Of a stretch of DNA of 34,708 nt, positions 14,603-21,650 are shown piece after piece. Source of the stretch: a virus; IMG/VR virus record IMGVR_UViG_3300042945_001694, positions 1 through 34,708 of that record. One strand, 5' to 3'. Positions within the stretch are counted from its first letter, which is position 1. The number at the start of each line of letters is the position of its first letter. A program made the position numbers and the translations under genes. The notes under the pieces were generated by a model, which was given only the letters and a program-made list of their open reading frames with translations, was not told where the DNA came from and made no database searches.

Positions 14603-14881
14603 ATGAATAAAACATATAAACAACCTAGTAAAATCAAAATCTCTTTTGAGATGAAAGAAGACCTTCTTGACTTGCTTGATACAACTCTCCATGACATCGC
14701 AAATGACAACTACACAGAACCTAAGTCTTTTATTAGTACTTCTCATCATGAAAAAGTATTAGACTTGAATGACTTATATAGAGAAATTCTAGGCGCGGAC
14801 TATCTTATTAAGCAACTACAAAAGATTAAAATTGAACGAACTAAAGAAGCCAGTAAATTGCTGAAACGAATCAATAATTAA
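14603..14881 (+). CDS. Hypothetical helical protein
   Basis: A 92-residue protein. ATG 14603 is chosen because the in-frame TTG at 14564 lies within the previous gene without a ribosome-binding site. Helices: FEMKEDLLDLLDTTLHDIAN and YREILGADYLIKQLQKIK. The acidic first half and basic second half give it a bipolar charge pattern. Function unknown. A TAAAATG junction follows. Confidence 0.62.
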   Translation: MNKTYKQPSKIKISFEMKEDLLDLLDTTLHDIANDNYTEPKSFISTSHHEKVLDLNDLYREILGADYLIKQLQKIKIERTKEASKLLKRINN

Positions 14882-14882
14882 A

Positions 14883-15194
14883 ATGAACAACCATACAACT
14901 TTTGATGAATATATAGCATTTCCTACAAAGGAATACGACGAAGTATTGTTTTCAAACTTAATAAAACTCCTTGGGGGTGTTGATAGGTTTGAACTGTGCT
15001 TTGAATTGGAATTTCCTATGATAAAAAATGGTTCAGAAATACTCAACGAACCACCAACGCCTTTTGAGTCTCCAGAACCTTTAAAATCTGGAAAAAATTA
15101 TAGATTCACGATTAAAGTTAATGATGAAGACGAAATAATTTTTTTTATAAACGGTAAAGAAAGGTCCAGAAAAACAATACAGGATCTAAAGTAA
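14883..15194 (+). CDS. Hypothetical protein
   Basis: A 103-residue protein. The first half is helical and acidic (DEYIAFPTKEYDEVLFSNLI); the second is strand-like (GKNYRFTIKVNDEDEIIFFI). The linker NEPPTPFESPEPLKSG is proline-rich. No family recognised. The next gene starts directly after its stop. Confidence 0.66.
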   Translation: MNNHTTFDEYIAFPTKEYDEVLFSNLIKLLGGVDRFELCFELEFPMIKNGSEILNEPPTPFESPEPLKSGKNYRFTIKVNDEDEIIFFINGKERSRKTIQDLK

Positions 15195-15563
15195 ATGAAT
15201 AATAAAAAATTTAGAGTTTGGGATAACATTCAGAAAAAGTTTGAATATTTTGAACTTGGTAATATTACTGTTCCTGATCGTTTGCTTTCTCAGCATTCAT
15301 GTTCGGTTCAGCAATTTCTTGGAATTCTGGACAAGAATATGAAAGAGGTTTATGAGGGAGACGTAGTAAAAGGAACATACGGCTTAGAAGGAATTGATAT
15401 ACTTGGAGAAGTAATATATAGCTATGATCTTTGCTGCTATGTTGTAGATTGGTATCATGAAATTTCTAATATAGCAATTGACTCTTTAGAAATTGTTGGT
15501 AATCTTTTTGAAGATTATATGTATGATGAAAACGGAGAATTAGTAAAAAATGAAAACGAATAA
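15195..15563 (+). CDS. YopX-family protein 3
   Basis: A 122-residue YopX-like protein with the opening KKFRVWDNIQKKFEYF, core QFLGILDKNMKEVYEGDVVK and the GEVIYSYDLCCYVV...LEIVGNLFED end. It is the third member within 4 kb. The three differ strongly in sequence, so they are old paralogues or independent acquisitions rather than recent duplicates. It overlaps the next gene by 14 bases. Confidence 0.85.
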   Translation: MNNKKFRVWDNIQKKFEYFELGNITVPDRLLSQHSCSVQQFLGILDKNMKEVYEGDVVKGTYGLEGIDILGEVIYSYDLCCYVVDWYHEISNIAIDSLEIVGNLFEDYMYDENGELVKNENE

Positions 15564-15855
15564 AAAATACAAAGTCTGTGAGTACAACCATAAACCCGAT
15601 ATGTACACTTATGTCAACGAAGACAGTACAAGTCCTCTTGATGGATGGACAACTAGTGTGCCTATGTGCAAAAAAGAATTTTCGAAACTAATAGAAAAAC
15701 CAACTCCAATTAAATATTTTTCTACAAAGTCAGAAGCAAAAGAATATCTTGACATTGTTAAAAAATTCTGGAATAATGATTGGGATAAGAACCAACATAT
15801 CTATATGATCAATGGTTACAAGAAACCACAATGGAAAATTTACGAGGAAAAATGA
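15550..15855 (+). CDS. Hypothetical protein
   Basis: A 101-residue basic protein with Trp-rich segments (SPLDGWTTSVPMC; FWNNDWDKNQHIYMI; KPQWKIYEEK). The end reads like a small beta-hairpin domain in which the strand PIKYFSTKSEAKEYLDIVKK leads into a helix. No known motif. It overlaps its upstream neighbour by 14 bases. Confidence 0.66.
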   Translation: MKTNKKYKVCEYNHKPDMYTYVNEDSTSPLDGWTTSVPMCKKEFSKLIEKPTPIKYFSTKSEAKEYLDIVKKFWNNDWDKNQHIYMINGYKKPQWKIYEEK

Positions 15856-16160
15856 AAACACCAACTCTTAGACAAAAAGTAGATCAATACGAGTCTTTCT
15901 TACATAAGATTAATATGTGCTGTATTTCTGGTAATAATGATGGCATTAGAGAGTTAGTCGAGAATGCGGACATTTGGAGTTACATGCACCGAATTGGTAA
16001 CGGAGAGCTTTCTGAGAAAAAACAACAACAAGCAATCAATAATGCATTCTGGAAGCTTTGCGATACACCCAAAGCAGATAAAGACGCAGAGGAAAGACAA
16101 AAATTTTGGGCTGAAGCAAAGGATAGAATATTGAAACAAAAAGAAAAAATTTTAAAATGA
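15852..16160 (+). CDS. Hypothetical helical protein
   Basis: A 102-residue protein. ATG 15852 is preferred over 15831 because GAGG precedes it and it makes an ATGA overlap with the upstream stop. Helical throughout, with a basic C-terminus (ERQKFWAEAKDRILKQKEKI). No motif recognised. Confidence 0.66.
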   Translation: MKTPTLRQKVDQYESFLHKINMCCISGNNDGIRELVENADIWSYMHRIGNGELSEKKQQQAINNAFWKLCDTPKADKDAEERQKFWAEAKDRILKQKEKILK

Positions 16161-16654
16161 GTAAGACACCAGAAACAGATAAGTTTAATAGCAATTGGGA
16201 CTTTTACAGGGAGCCATGGAGAGCTATAGAATTTGCTAAAGATCAGGAAATGAAACTTAACGAGGCAAGAGTATTATTATCTGAAAAGACCATACAATAC
16301 GAAATTACTCAAGAAGAGTTAGAGTTCGTAAAACGTATAAGGTGTGATGCAATTACAATAGAAACTGATCGTCTTGCTGAAGAGTTCAAGCGTAATACTT
16401 TACCTGATGATGTTAAGTTAGATATATTGTTTGGTTTTACTCGTAAACTTGAACATGCGCTTGACGAATTACAAGAAAAATACGATACACTTGCAGTAGA
16501 AAACATGCTGGAAGTAAACGAGATATGTAAACAACGAGACGCAGCAATAAAAGAATTAAAAGAAGCTTGGCTTGCTATGGATGAAATTGAAGGTACGGAT
16601 AGAATAAACGAATGGCAAAACAAAAATGCACATTTTCTTAATACAGACACATGA
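16157..16654 (+). CDS. Coiled-coil phage protein (SKTPETDKF type)
   Basis: A 165-residue protein beginning SKTPETDKFNSNWDF, an opening shared by many phage proteins (xxTPrTDaf). The rest is long charged helix (ALDELQEKYDTLAVENMLEV; CKQRDAAIKELKEAWLAM) that should form a coiled coil. No catalytic residues are evident. It is ATGA-linked on both sides. Members are usually accessory and uncharacterised. Confidence 0.75.
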   Translation: MSKTPETDKFNSNWDFYREPWRAIEFAKDQEMKLNEARVLLSEKTIQYEITQEELEFVKRIRCDAITIETDRLAEEFKRNTLPDDVKLDILFGFTRKLEHALDELQEKYDTLAVENMLEVNEICKQRDAAIKELKEAWLAMDEIEGTDRINEWQNKNAHFLNTDT

Positions 16655-17061
16655 GTCCAGAACTAATCAAAATAATTAAAAAAGTAGATTCTTTTAGAGA
16701 AGTTTTAAAGCAAAATGGCTTTGAGATTCTTCAATGCTTTTGGTATTCTGATGGTCGTTATTGTGGCAACTGGAAGGATATGTCGGTTGCTAAAGAAAAA
16801 CCAGATATAGAAGAAGCTTTAACATTTTGGCAATTTAGTTTTAGGAGTCACAACGAAAAGAACAAAAGAATTCATCTTGAAGCCATCATGCCAGTGTTTG
16901 AAGATTATTTTACCTTTGATTTGAGATACTATCCAGAAGTAAAATTGCATGACAGAGAAGGTTATTCTGGACCAACAGCAAAATTAGAAGTTTGCGGAAT
17001 TCTAGAAAAAGACTTGACTAATCTTCAAAAACATATAAACTATTTATTAAACCTAAAATAA
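16651..17061 (+). CDS. Hypothetical protein
   Basis: A 136-residue protein with a mixed alpha/beta pattern: helix ELIKIIKKVDSFREVLKQNG, strand FEILQCFWYSDGRYCGNW, then HLEAIMPVFEDYFTFDLRYY and a final helix. The composition fits a small globular enzyme or binding protein, but no signature is present. It lies two bases upstream of the next gene. Confidence 0.68.
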   Translation: MSPELIKIIKKVDSFREVLKQNGFEILQCFWYSDGRYCGNWKDMSVAKEKPDIEEALTFWQFSFRSHNEKNKRIHLEAIMPVFEDYFTFDLRYYPEVKLHDREGYSGPTAKLEVCGILEKDLTNLQKHINYLLNLK

Positions 17062-17063
17062 AA

Positions 17064-17681
17064 ATGAACGAAGAAAAATTTATAGCTAAAAATCACTGTT
17101 TAAAAGATTTTCCTGAAAAACCAAAAACACTATTTGGAGTAGTAAGAAGTTATTTTTTTGAAAAATATGGCATTTGGGACTTGTTTGATTTGTTTCCATA
17201 TGGGTGGAGAATGACTTATTATGAGAAGATTAAACCTATCTTTAAGCCAAGTAATAGTAGAATCCGTAAAGCAATTCCTAGACAATACAGCGATATAACT
17301 GGTCTGATTGTTGACGTAAATTTTGAATTTATTAAAGCATTTTACGAAGACGAATACAAAGCAGATATCGTAGATTGGGAAGCAACAGAGCAACATAATG
17401 AATTTGCAAAATGGTTGGAGCTTTCTTATAAATGGATAACTCAAAGAAGACCACAACTGCAAAAAGATTTGGAAAATGCCTATCCTCAACATTTAAGCAT
17501 TGAAAGTTTGTTTGAGCTTAAAACTGATGAAAACGGAAGAAGGCTTTTTGAGTTTAAAGATGATGGAGTTCCGTATGAAGTAAAATACGCGGAGGTAAAT
17601 CGTATTGAAGAATTGATTGATAATAAAGATACTGAAATTTTAACCGAACTTGTTAAACGCAGAAACTATTTCTGGACATGA
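17064..17681 (+). CDS. Conserved phage protein of unknown function
   Basis: A 205-residue protein resembling phage proteins of similar length with an FPYGWRM...YY element near residue 45 and a central WEATEQHNEFAKWLELSYKW that begins a long helix. The pattern TQRRPQLQKDLENAYPQ and ELVKRRNYFWT at the end suggest a helical, basic C-terminal half. I cannot assign a function. It is ATGA-linked to thyX, so it may be co-translated with nucleotide metabolism. Confidence 0.75.
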   Translation: MNEEKFIAKNHCLKDFPEKPKTLFGVVRSYFFEKYGIWDLFDLFPYGWRMTYYEKIKPIFKPSNSRIRKAIPRQYSDITGLIVDVNFEFIKAFYEDEYKADIVDWEATEQHNEFAKWLELSYKWITQRRPQLQKDLENAYPQHLSIESLFELKTDENGRRLFEFKDDGVPYEVKYAEVNRIEELIDNKDTEILTELVKRRNYFWT

Positions 17682-18316
17682 TTAAATTAATATCACTCAC
17701 ACAACCTAATATAGAAGGACTAAAAACCGCCGAAGATTTGATATCTTATTGTGCAAGAGTTTCCAATCCTTCAAATCAACTAAATACTGAAACTGCTCCG
17801 AAGCTTTTAAAGTATCTAATCACTCATAAACATTTCAGTCCATATGAGATGGTCAATATGTGCGTAGAGATAAAAACTTCTAGAGCTATCGCAGCACAGA
17901 TTCTTCGACACAGGAGCTTTAGTTTTCAAGAATTTTCACAAAGATATTCCCAATCAACTTCTTTTGAAGATATTGAATGGAGAATGCAAGGTAAAACAAA
18001 TAGACAAGTCGGAGACGATGAAGTAGATCTATCACCAGAACTAAAAGATGAAGTCGATACTACTCTGGCTACTTGCAAGGAGCTTTACGATAAACTTATT
18101 GAAAAAGGTTTAGCTAAAGAATGTGCAAGAATGATTCTTCCTCTAACAACATCCACTACGATATTTATGTCCGGAACAATTCGTTCATGGATACATTATT
18201 TGAATCTAAGAACAGAAGAAGACACTCAAAAAGAACATAGAATTATTGCGGAAGAGATTAAGAAGATTTTCATTAAAGAATTTCCAGTTACTTCTTGTGC
18301 TTTAAATTGGTTATAA
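17678..18316 (+). CDS. thyX: Flavin-dependent thymidylate synthase ThyX
   Basis: A 212-residue ThyX: converts dUMP to dTMP with methylene-tetrahydrofolate as carbon donor and FAD/NADPH as reductant. The signature RHRSxSxQxxSxRY is intact (residues 77-90, RHRSFSFQEFSQRY), preceded by THKHFSPYEM (49-58), which holds conserved substrate-contact residues, and followed by RMILPLTTSTTIFMSGTIRS in the second half. Length matches the family. It supplies dTTP for phage DNA replication. ATGA overlap with the upstream gene; a promoter for the next gene begins four bases after its stop. Confidence 0.95.
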   Translation: MIKLISLTQPNIEGLKTAEDLISYCARVSNPSNQLNTETAPKLLKYLITHKHFSPYEMVNMCVEIKTSRAIAAQILRHRSFSFQEFSQRYSQSTSFEDIEWRMQGKTNRQVGDDEVDLSPELKDEVDTTLATCKELYDKLIEKGLAKECARMILPLTTSTTIFMSGTIRSWIHYLNLRTEEDTQKEHRIIAEEIKKIFIKEFPVTSCALNWL

Positions 18317-18319
18317 TAC

Positions 18320-18347
18320 TTGACAATATAAAATAATAAAATATAAT
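18320..18347 (+). promoter_or_regulatory. Sigma70-like promoter before gene at 18355
   Basis: TTGACA at 18320-18325, a 16-base spacer, then a perfect TATAAT at 18342-18347, 7 bases before the ATG at 18355. It is the best consensus match of the four plus-strand promoters. Confidence 0.75.
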
Positions 18348-18354
18348 AAAACCT

Positions 18355-18948
18355 ATGGGAATGTTTTCATATATAAAATGCAAGAGAGAATTACCACTAA
18401 CAGATGAACTAAAGAATCTTTCTGTAAAGTGGGATGAAACACAATTTCAAACTAAAGATTTGGATAATTGTTTAGAGACTTATATTATTTCAGAAGATGG
18501 AGAACTATTGGAAGAGGTAATAGAGTATGAGTATACATATTACACTGAAGAAGAAAAAAAGCACAAAGATCACAAACCTTGGAATATTGTTAAAGATCAA
18601 AAGGTAGTAAAGCAAGAAACAAAGAAAGTAGATTTTCATGGTAAAATTGTTTTTTATGAGACTCTTGACTTAAATGATGAAGAATCTATTTGGGTGGATT
18701 TTGATGCGTATTTTGTTTATGGTAAGCTAGATAAACTAGAATTAGCTAAAGTAGAAAAATACGAAAACCATAAAATTAAAATGGATGAGTATTGGAAAAC
18801 TTACGAGAGTAAACAAAATAGTTTTTCATACAAACTTAAAAAATACTCTGGATGGTTTTGGTTGTGGAAAAAAATAGAGAAAATTTGTTATTCTTTGTCT
18901 AGGTTTTTTGATACTATTCGATATTATATTATTAGAAATATACTATGA
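18355..18948 (+). CDS. Conserved phage protein (MGMFSYIKC...FQTKDLDN type)
   Basis: A 197-residue member of a very common phage orphan family: GMFSYIKCKRELPL at the start, then TQFQTKDLDNCLETYIISED. The middle is acidic and strand-rich; the C-terminus is basic and aromatic (YSGWFWLWKKIEKICY), longer than usual for the family, and could lie on a membrane. It leads the 18.36-21.65 kb operon, driven by the adjacent TTGACA/TATAAT promoter. Function unknown. Confidence 0.82.
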   Translation: MGMFSYIKCKRELPLTDELKNLSVKWDETQFQTKDLDNCLETYIISEDGELLEEVIEYEYTYYTEEEKKHKDHKPWNIVKDQKVVKQETKKVDFHGKIVFYETLDLNDEESIWVDFDAYFVYGKLDKLELAKVEKYENHKIKMDEYWKTYESKQNSFSYKLKKYSGWFWLWKKIEKICYSLSRFFDTIRYYIIRNIL

Positions 18949-19202
18949 AACTTATAGTCGCCTTACTCTTAATAAATGTTAATATTAGTTTTGCTCAGAT
19001 TAGTTTCAATGGTAATGTAAATTACCTAAAACAAGACTCTGAAAATCTAACATCAAAGAATAATATAGCATACAAGTTTAAACTGTATGAAGACCACAAA
19101 TACATTGTTAGCTTATCTAATGCATTGAGCGTGGACTTAGACGCTTTTAAGAACGAAATAAAAGAAACAAATGTATTCACAACACTACAAATAGAATTTT
19201 AA
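18945..19202 (+). CDS. Small exported protein with signal peptide
   Basis: An 85-residue protein with a good Sec signal: KLIVALLLINVNISFA followed by Q, cleavage after SFA at residue 17. The mature 68 residues have alternating strand-like segments (ISFNGNVNYLKQ; NNIAYKFKLYEDHKYIVSLS) and end in TTLQIEF. A C-terminal Phe is typical of outer-membrane barrels, though this is too short to make one alone. It is the only predicted exported small protein here. It might act in the periplasm or at the outer membrane, for example in superinfection exclusion, which is speculation. Confidence 0.7.
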   Translation: MKLIVALLLINVNISFAQISFNGNVNYLKQDSENLTSKNNIAYKFKLYEDHKYIVSLSNALSVDLDAFKNEIKETNVFTTLQIEF

Positions 19203-19203
19203 T

Positions 19204-19515
19204 ATGGAATACAAACAATTCGAAAAGTTAATCAAAAACTTAGAAAAAGGCAGAGAACGATCTCATTCTTTGTATCAGTTGGGTATAAATTTGATAGACT
19301 ATGATGAAATTTATCAAGAAGTAATTGGAGCTTTAATGCTATCTACTTTCAACGTAGAAGGTAAAGATTGGATAGATTGGTATCTTTATGAAAGACCGAG
19401 TTTTAATGGAAAAGAACCACTAAAAGCCTTTGATGTAGATGGTACAGAGATTTGTCAAAACATAGAATCACTTTGGGAAACAGTTAAGGAATACATGAAT
19501 GAAAAAAACAACTAA
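19204..19515 (+). CDS. Conserved phage protein (GKDWIDWYLYERP type)
   Basis: A 103-residue member of a recognisable phage/bacterial orphan family: RSHSLYQLGINLIDYDEIYQ near residue 19, then GKDWIDWYLYERPSFNGKEP, and AFDVDGTEICQNIESLWETV at the end. Likely cytoplasmic, helical; function unknown. The start is in a TAATATG junction and the last 17 bases overlap the next gene. Confidence 0.8.
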   Translation: MEYKQFEKLIKNLEKGRERSHSLYQLGINLIDYDEIYQEVIGALMLSTFNVEGKDWIDWYLYERPSFNGKEPLKAFDVDGTEICQNIESLWETVKEYMNEKNN

Positions 19516-19840
19516 ACCAGCACAACAAGAAGAAGCAACTTACTATTCAGATTTTTCTGGAAAATGTTTTGGAGAAATGCACCCACCTGTAGAATTAATA
19601 CTTGATTTTGGTTACGGATCAAAGTATGATGGTAGTAAGTTGAGATTTGATTTGGACGACAATGACATAGAAGATATTCTGGCTCTTTTAAAATCCAAAT
19701 TGAGTAACGATTCAAAAAAAGCATTGAAGACTATGTATACAATTTTAGACGACAAATATGAAAACAGCGTTCAATCTAGAGATTGGGATGATTGTAGATT
19801 TACATGCAACGAACAAGATTTACTAAAAAGACTTATATGA
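19499..19840 (+). CDS. Hypothetical acidic protein
   Basis: A 113-residue protein: a short basic N-terminus, then acidic strand/helix segments (PVELILDFGYGSKYDGSKLR; DDNDIEDILALLKSKLSND). The G-Y-G-S-K-Y-D-G...L-x-x-D-L-x pattern suggests a small conserved phage fold. No catalytic motif known to me. Confidence 0.68.
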   Translation: MKKTTKPAQQEEATYYSDFSGKCFGEMHPPVELILDFGYGSKYDGSKLRFDLDDNDIEDILALLKSKLSNDSKKALKTMYTILDDKYENSVQSRDWDDCRFTCNEQDLLKRLI

Positions 19841-20112
19841 TTAAAAAAACTATAGAACCAACGGGAGATGTCTGTGTTAAATTCACAGAAGAAGAACTTG
19901 AAAAATTAAACATTAAACAAGGTGATAAATTTTCTATTAAAGAAACTGATGATGGAATTTTACTTGAAAAATTTTCTACGGTTGATATTGATTTGTCAGA
20001 ATTTGAAAGAGAACTTTTAGAATTTCTTATTCAAGAGTCTTGTGATAAAGATATTTCAATTAATGATGTTATTTCAAATATTCTGGAGAAAGGTCTTGAA
20101 CAATATAAATGA
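19837..20112 (+). CDS. AbrB/MazE/SpoVT-like DNA-binding protein
   Basis: A 91-residue protein. Residues 2-46 match the swapped-hairpin AbrB/MazE fold: IEPTGDVCVKFTEEELEKLN, then IKQGDKFSIKETDDGILLEK, with the usual K-x-G-D turn. Residues 50-91 add a helical extension (FERELLEFLIQESCDKDISI; NILEKGLEQYK) for dimerisation or a partner. Such proteins are repressors or antitoxins. The following 50-residue gene would sit where a toxin might be but looks unlike MazF or PemK. ATG 19837 is preferred (ATGA overlap). Confidence 0.78.
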   Translation: MIKKTIEPTGDVCVKFTEEELEKLNIKQGDKFSIKETDDGILLEKFSTVDIDLSEFERELLEFLIQESCDKDISINDVISNILEKGLEQYK

Positions 20113-20261
20113 AAATATATCACAAAGATGTTTGGGGGTTTTGGTTTTTTAAACGTTATTCATTCTATTTAGAGGATGAATCAGAAGGATTAACCGAAAT
20201 TTTAGTTGACAAAAATACATGGATGCGTTATAATGTAGGAAACTTTTATGAAATACCTTGA
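20109..20261 (+). CDS. Small Trp/Phe-rich protein
   Basis: A 50-residue protein, ATGA-linked to the AbrB-like gene and overlapping the next gene by 14 bases. It begins MKIYHKDVWGFWFFKRYSFY and ends NVGNFYEIP; the middle is acidic. Its small size, aromatic content and place right after a MazE-like gene make it worth noting as a possible partner, but there is no recognised toxin motif. Confidence 0.62.
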   Translation: MKIYHKDVWGFWFFKRYSFYLEDESEGLTEILVDKNTWMRYNVGNFYEIP

Positions 20262-20895
20262 ACAAAGAGTAGAAGAATTGGAATTAGAAGTTAAACTTCT
20301 TAAAGCTAAAAACAAATTAAACGACACATCTAGTTATTTAAATAACTACCCGCCATATGATAATCCAAATTCACCGGATTATATGTATAATCCTAGTATC
20401 AATTTAATGTCGGAATCAGATTTGAAAACGGCTTTCGCTAGTCCTTGGGATTCTTCTGAATTGCAAAAAAATCCTTTAGATACAATTACGGTAAATTTAA
20501 GTTCTATTGTGGATGATAATTTTCCAAATACAGATTTTGTAGATTCTTTTGATCTTCCGGAATACTGTCCTCCTTATCCTGATATAATTGGTTCTTGGGG
20601 TGTTCATTCAGAATTTGATAAACAAGATAAAAACTTTTTGGAATATTTAAATTCTACTGAAAGAAAGATAGAAAAAGATTTCGGTAAAATTATTTCTAAA
20701 TTTAAAATTTTATCACATGAATGGGAAATGGATGGGTATGGTTATATAGTTAGCGATATAGAATATAATAAAAACATAATTGTTACTAATCATGGTAAAC
20801 CTATGGTAGTTAATAAGAGTTATTTAAATGATGTTATTTCAACATACAAAGAAACAATTCAAGAAACTGAGAGAGCTTTATTTTTAATAAAATGA
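20248..20895 (+). CDS. Hypothetical protein with N-terminal coiled coil
   Basis: A 215-residue protein. Residues 1-26 (YLEQRVEELELEVKLLKAKN) form a leucine-zipper coil. A long low-complexity segment rich in Asn, Ser, Pro and Tyr follows (YLNNYPPYDNPNSPDYMYNP) and then a globular part with WEMDGYGYIVSDI. The arrangement suggests a structural or adaptor role rather than an enzyme. ATGA overlap with the next gene. Confidence 0.7.
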   Translation: MKYLEQRVEELELEVKLLKAKNKLNDTSSYLNNYPPYDNPNSPDYMYNPSINLMSESDLKTAFASPWDSSELQKNPLDTITVNLSSIVDDNFPNTDFVDSFDLPEYCPPYPDIIGSWGVHSEFDKQDKNFLEYLNSTERKIEKDFGKIISKFKILSHEWEMDGYGYIVSDIEYNKNIIVTNHGKPMVVNKSYLNDVISTYKETIQETERALFLIK

Positions 20896-21092
20896 ATAAT
20901 TGGATGAGCGTTTTGGAAAATTTATCTTTACAAGGTAAAGAGATAAAAGAAAGCGAAATTCTTTTTAATTTACCCCAAAATTTACACAATGAATGGGATA
21001 ATTTTATGAGAGGTAAAACTTGTCCTATTCTTGATAATGGAGATCATGGTGTGTATAGTTGGGATCTCAATCAGTTTTTAAATAGATTTTAA
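20892..21092 (+). CDS. Hypothetical small protein
   Basis: A 66-residue protein: helix MSVLENLSLQGKEIKESEIL followed by LPQNLHNEWDNFMRGKTCPI and a Trp/Phe end. The second half resembles a short recognition domain but no family is recognised. A TAAAATG junction leads to the phosphatase gene. Confidence 0.65.
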   Translation: MNNWMSVLENLSLQGKEIKESEILFNLPQNLHNEWDNFMRGKTCPILDNGDHGVYSWDLNQFLNRF

Positions 21093-21093
21093 A

Positions 21094-21648
21094 ATGATTA
21101 ACGGTGTTATAATCACTGATCTTTCAACAGCAGTTTCAAATTCTTTTAAAGAATGTCTTCAGAATGTTTGGATTTCTGCTGTAGATGAAGCAGATAAAAA
21201 CAAAATTCGAATGATCAAGAAAAATTTTGCATCAAGAGGCATTCCACATTTTGCACAGTATTTTTACGATTGGTCTGATGAAGACAATGATCCATATATT
21301 CAAAAAAATTTAGAAGAGCAAGGTCCACAAGAACAACATGTCAATAATATTATTTCTTTTTTACAACCAATTGTGGAGTCTGATAAAGTTTATAATCTTG
21401 GTGTTAATTGTTTTGCTGGCGTGTCGAGGTCCACAGCAATAGGAATTATTGCTTGGGTTATGCAAGGTAAAAGTCCACAAGAAGCATTGGATGAGATTAT
21501 TAAGGTTCGTTATCAGGCTTGGCCAAATCTTCGTATACTTCGTTTTGCATCACAGAGACTAGGAAAAGATCTGGTACAACCAGTGAAAGTTTGGAAGATA
21601 CAAGAAGGATCTTATATTTTTAAACCAAAAGCAGGTTGGGTTTGGTAA
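21094..21648 (+). CDS. Dual-specificity-phosphatase-like protein
   Basis: A 184-residue protein with the Cys-based phosphatase loop NCFAGVSRSTAIG (Cys106, Arg112), the Cx5R(S/T) signature of the PTP/DSP superfamily. The usual His before the Cys is Asn. An upstream YDWSDEDND (residues 58-66) could provide the general-acid Asp. After the loop, a long helix and the LRILRFASQRLG segment match the DSP core. Activity on phosphoprotein, nucleotide or RNA 5' phosphate cannot be decided. It is the last plus-strand gene, and its stop is 2 bases from the stop of the convergent 1646-residue gene. Confidence 0.82.
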   Translation: MINGVIITDLSTAVSNSFKECLQNVWISAVDEADKNKIRMIKKNFASRGIPHFAQYFYDWSDEDNDPYIQKNLEEQGPQEQHVNNIISFLQPIVESDKVYNLGVNCFAGVSRSTAIGIIAWVMQGKSPQEALDEIIKVRYQAWPNLRILRFASQRLGKDLVQPVKVWKIQEGSYIFKPKAGWVW

Positions 21649-21650
21649 TA

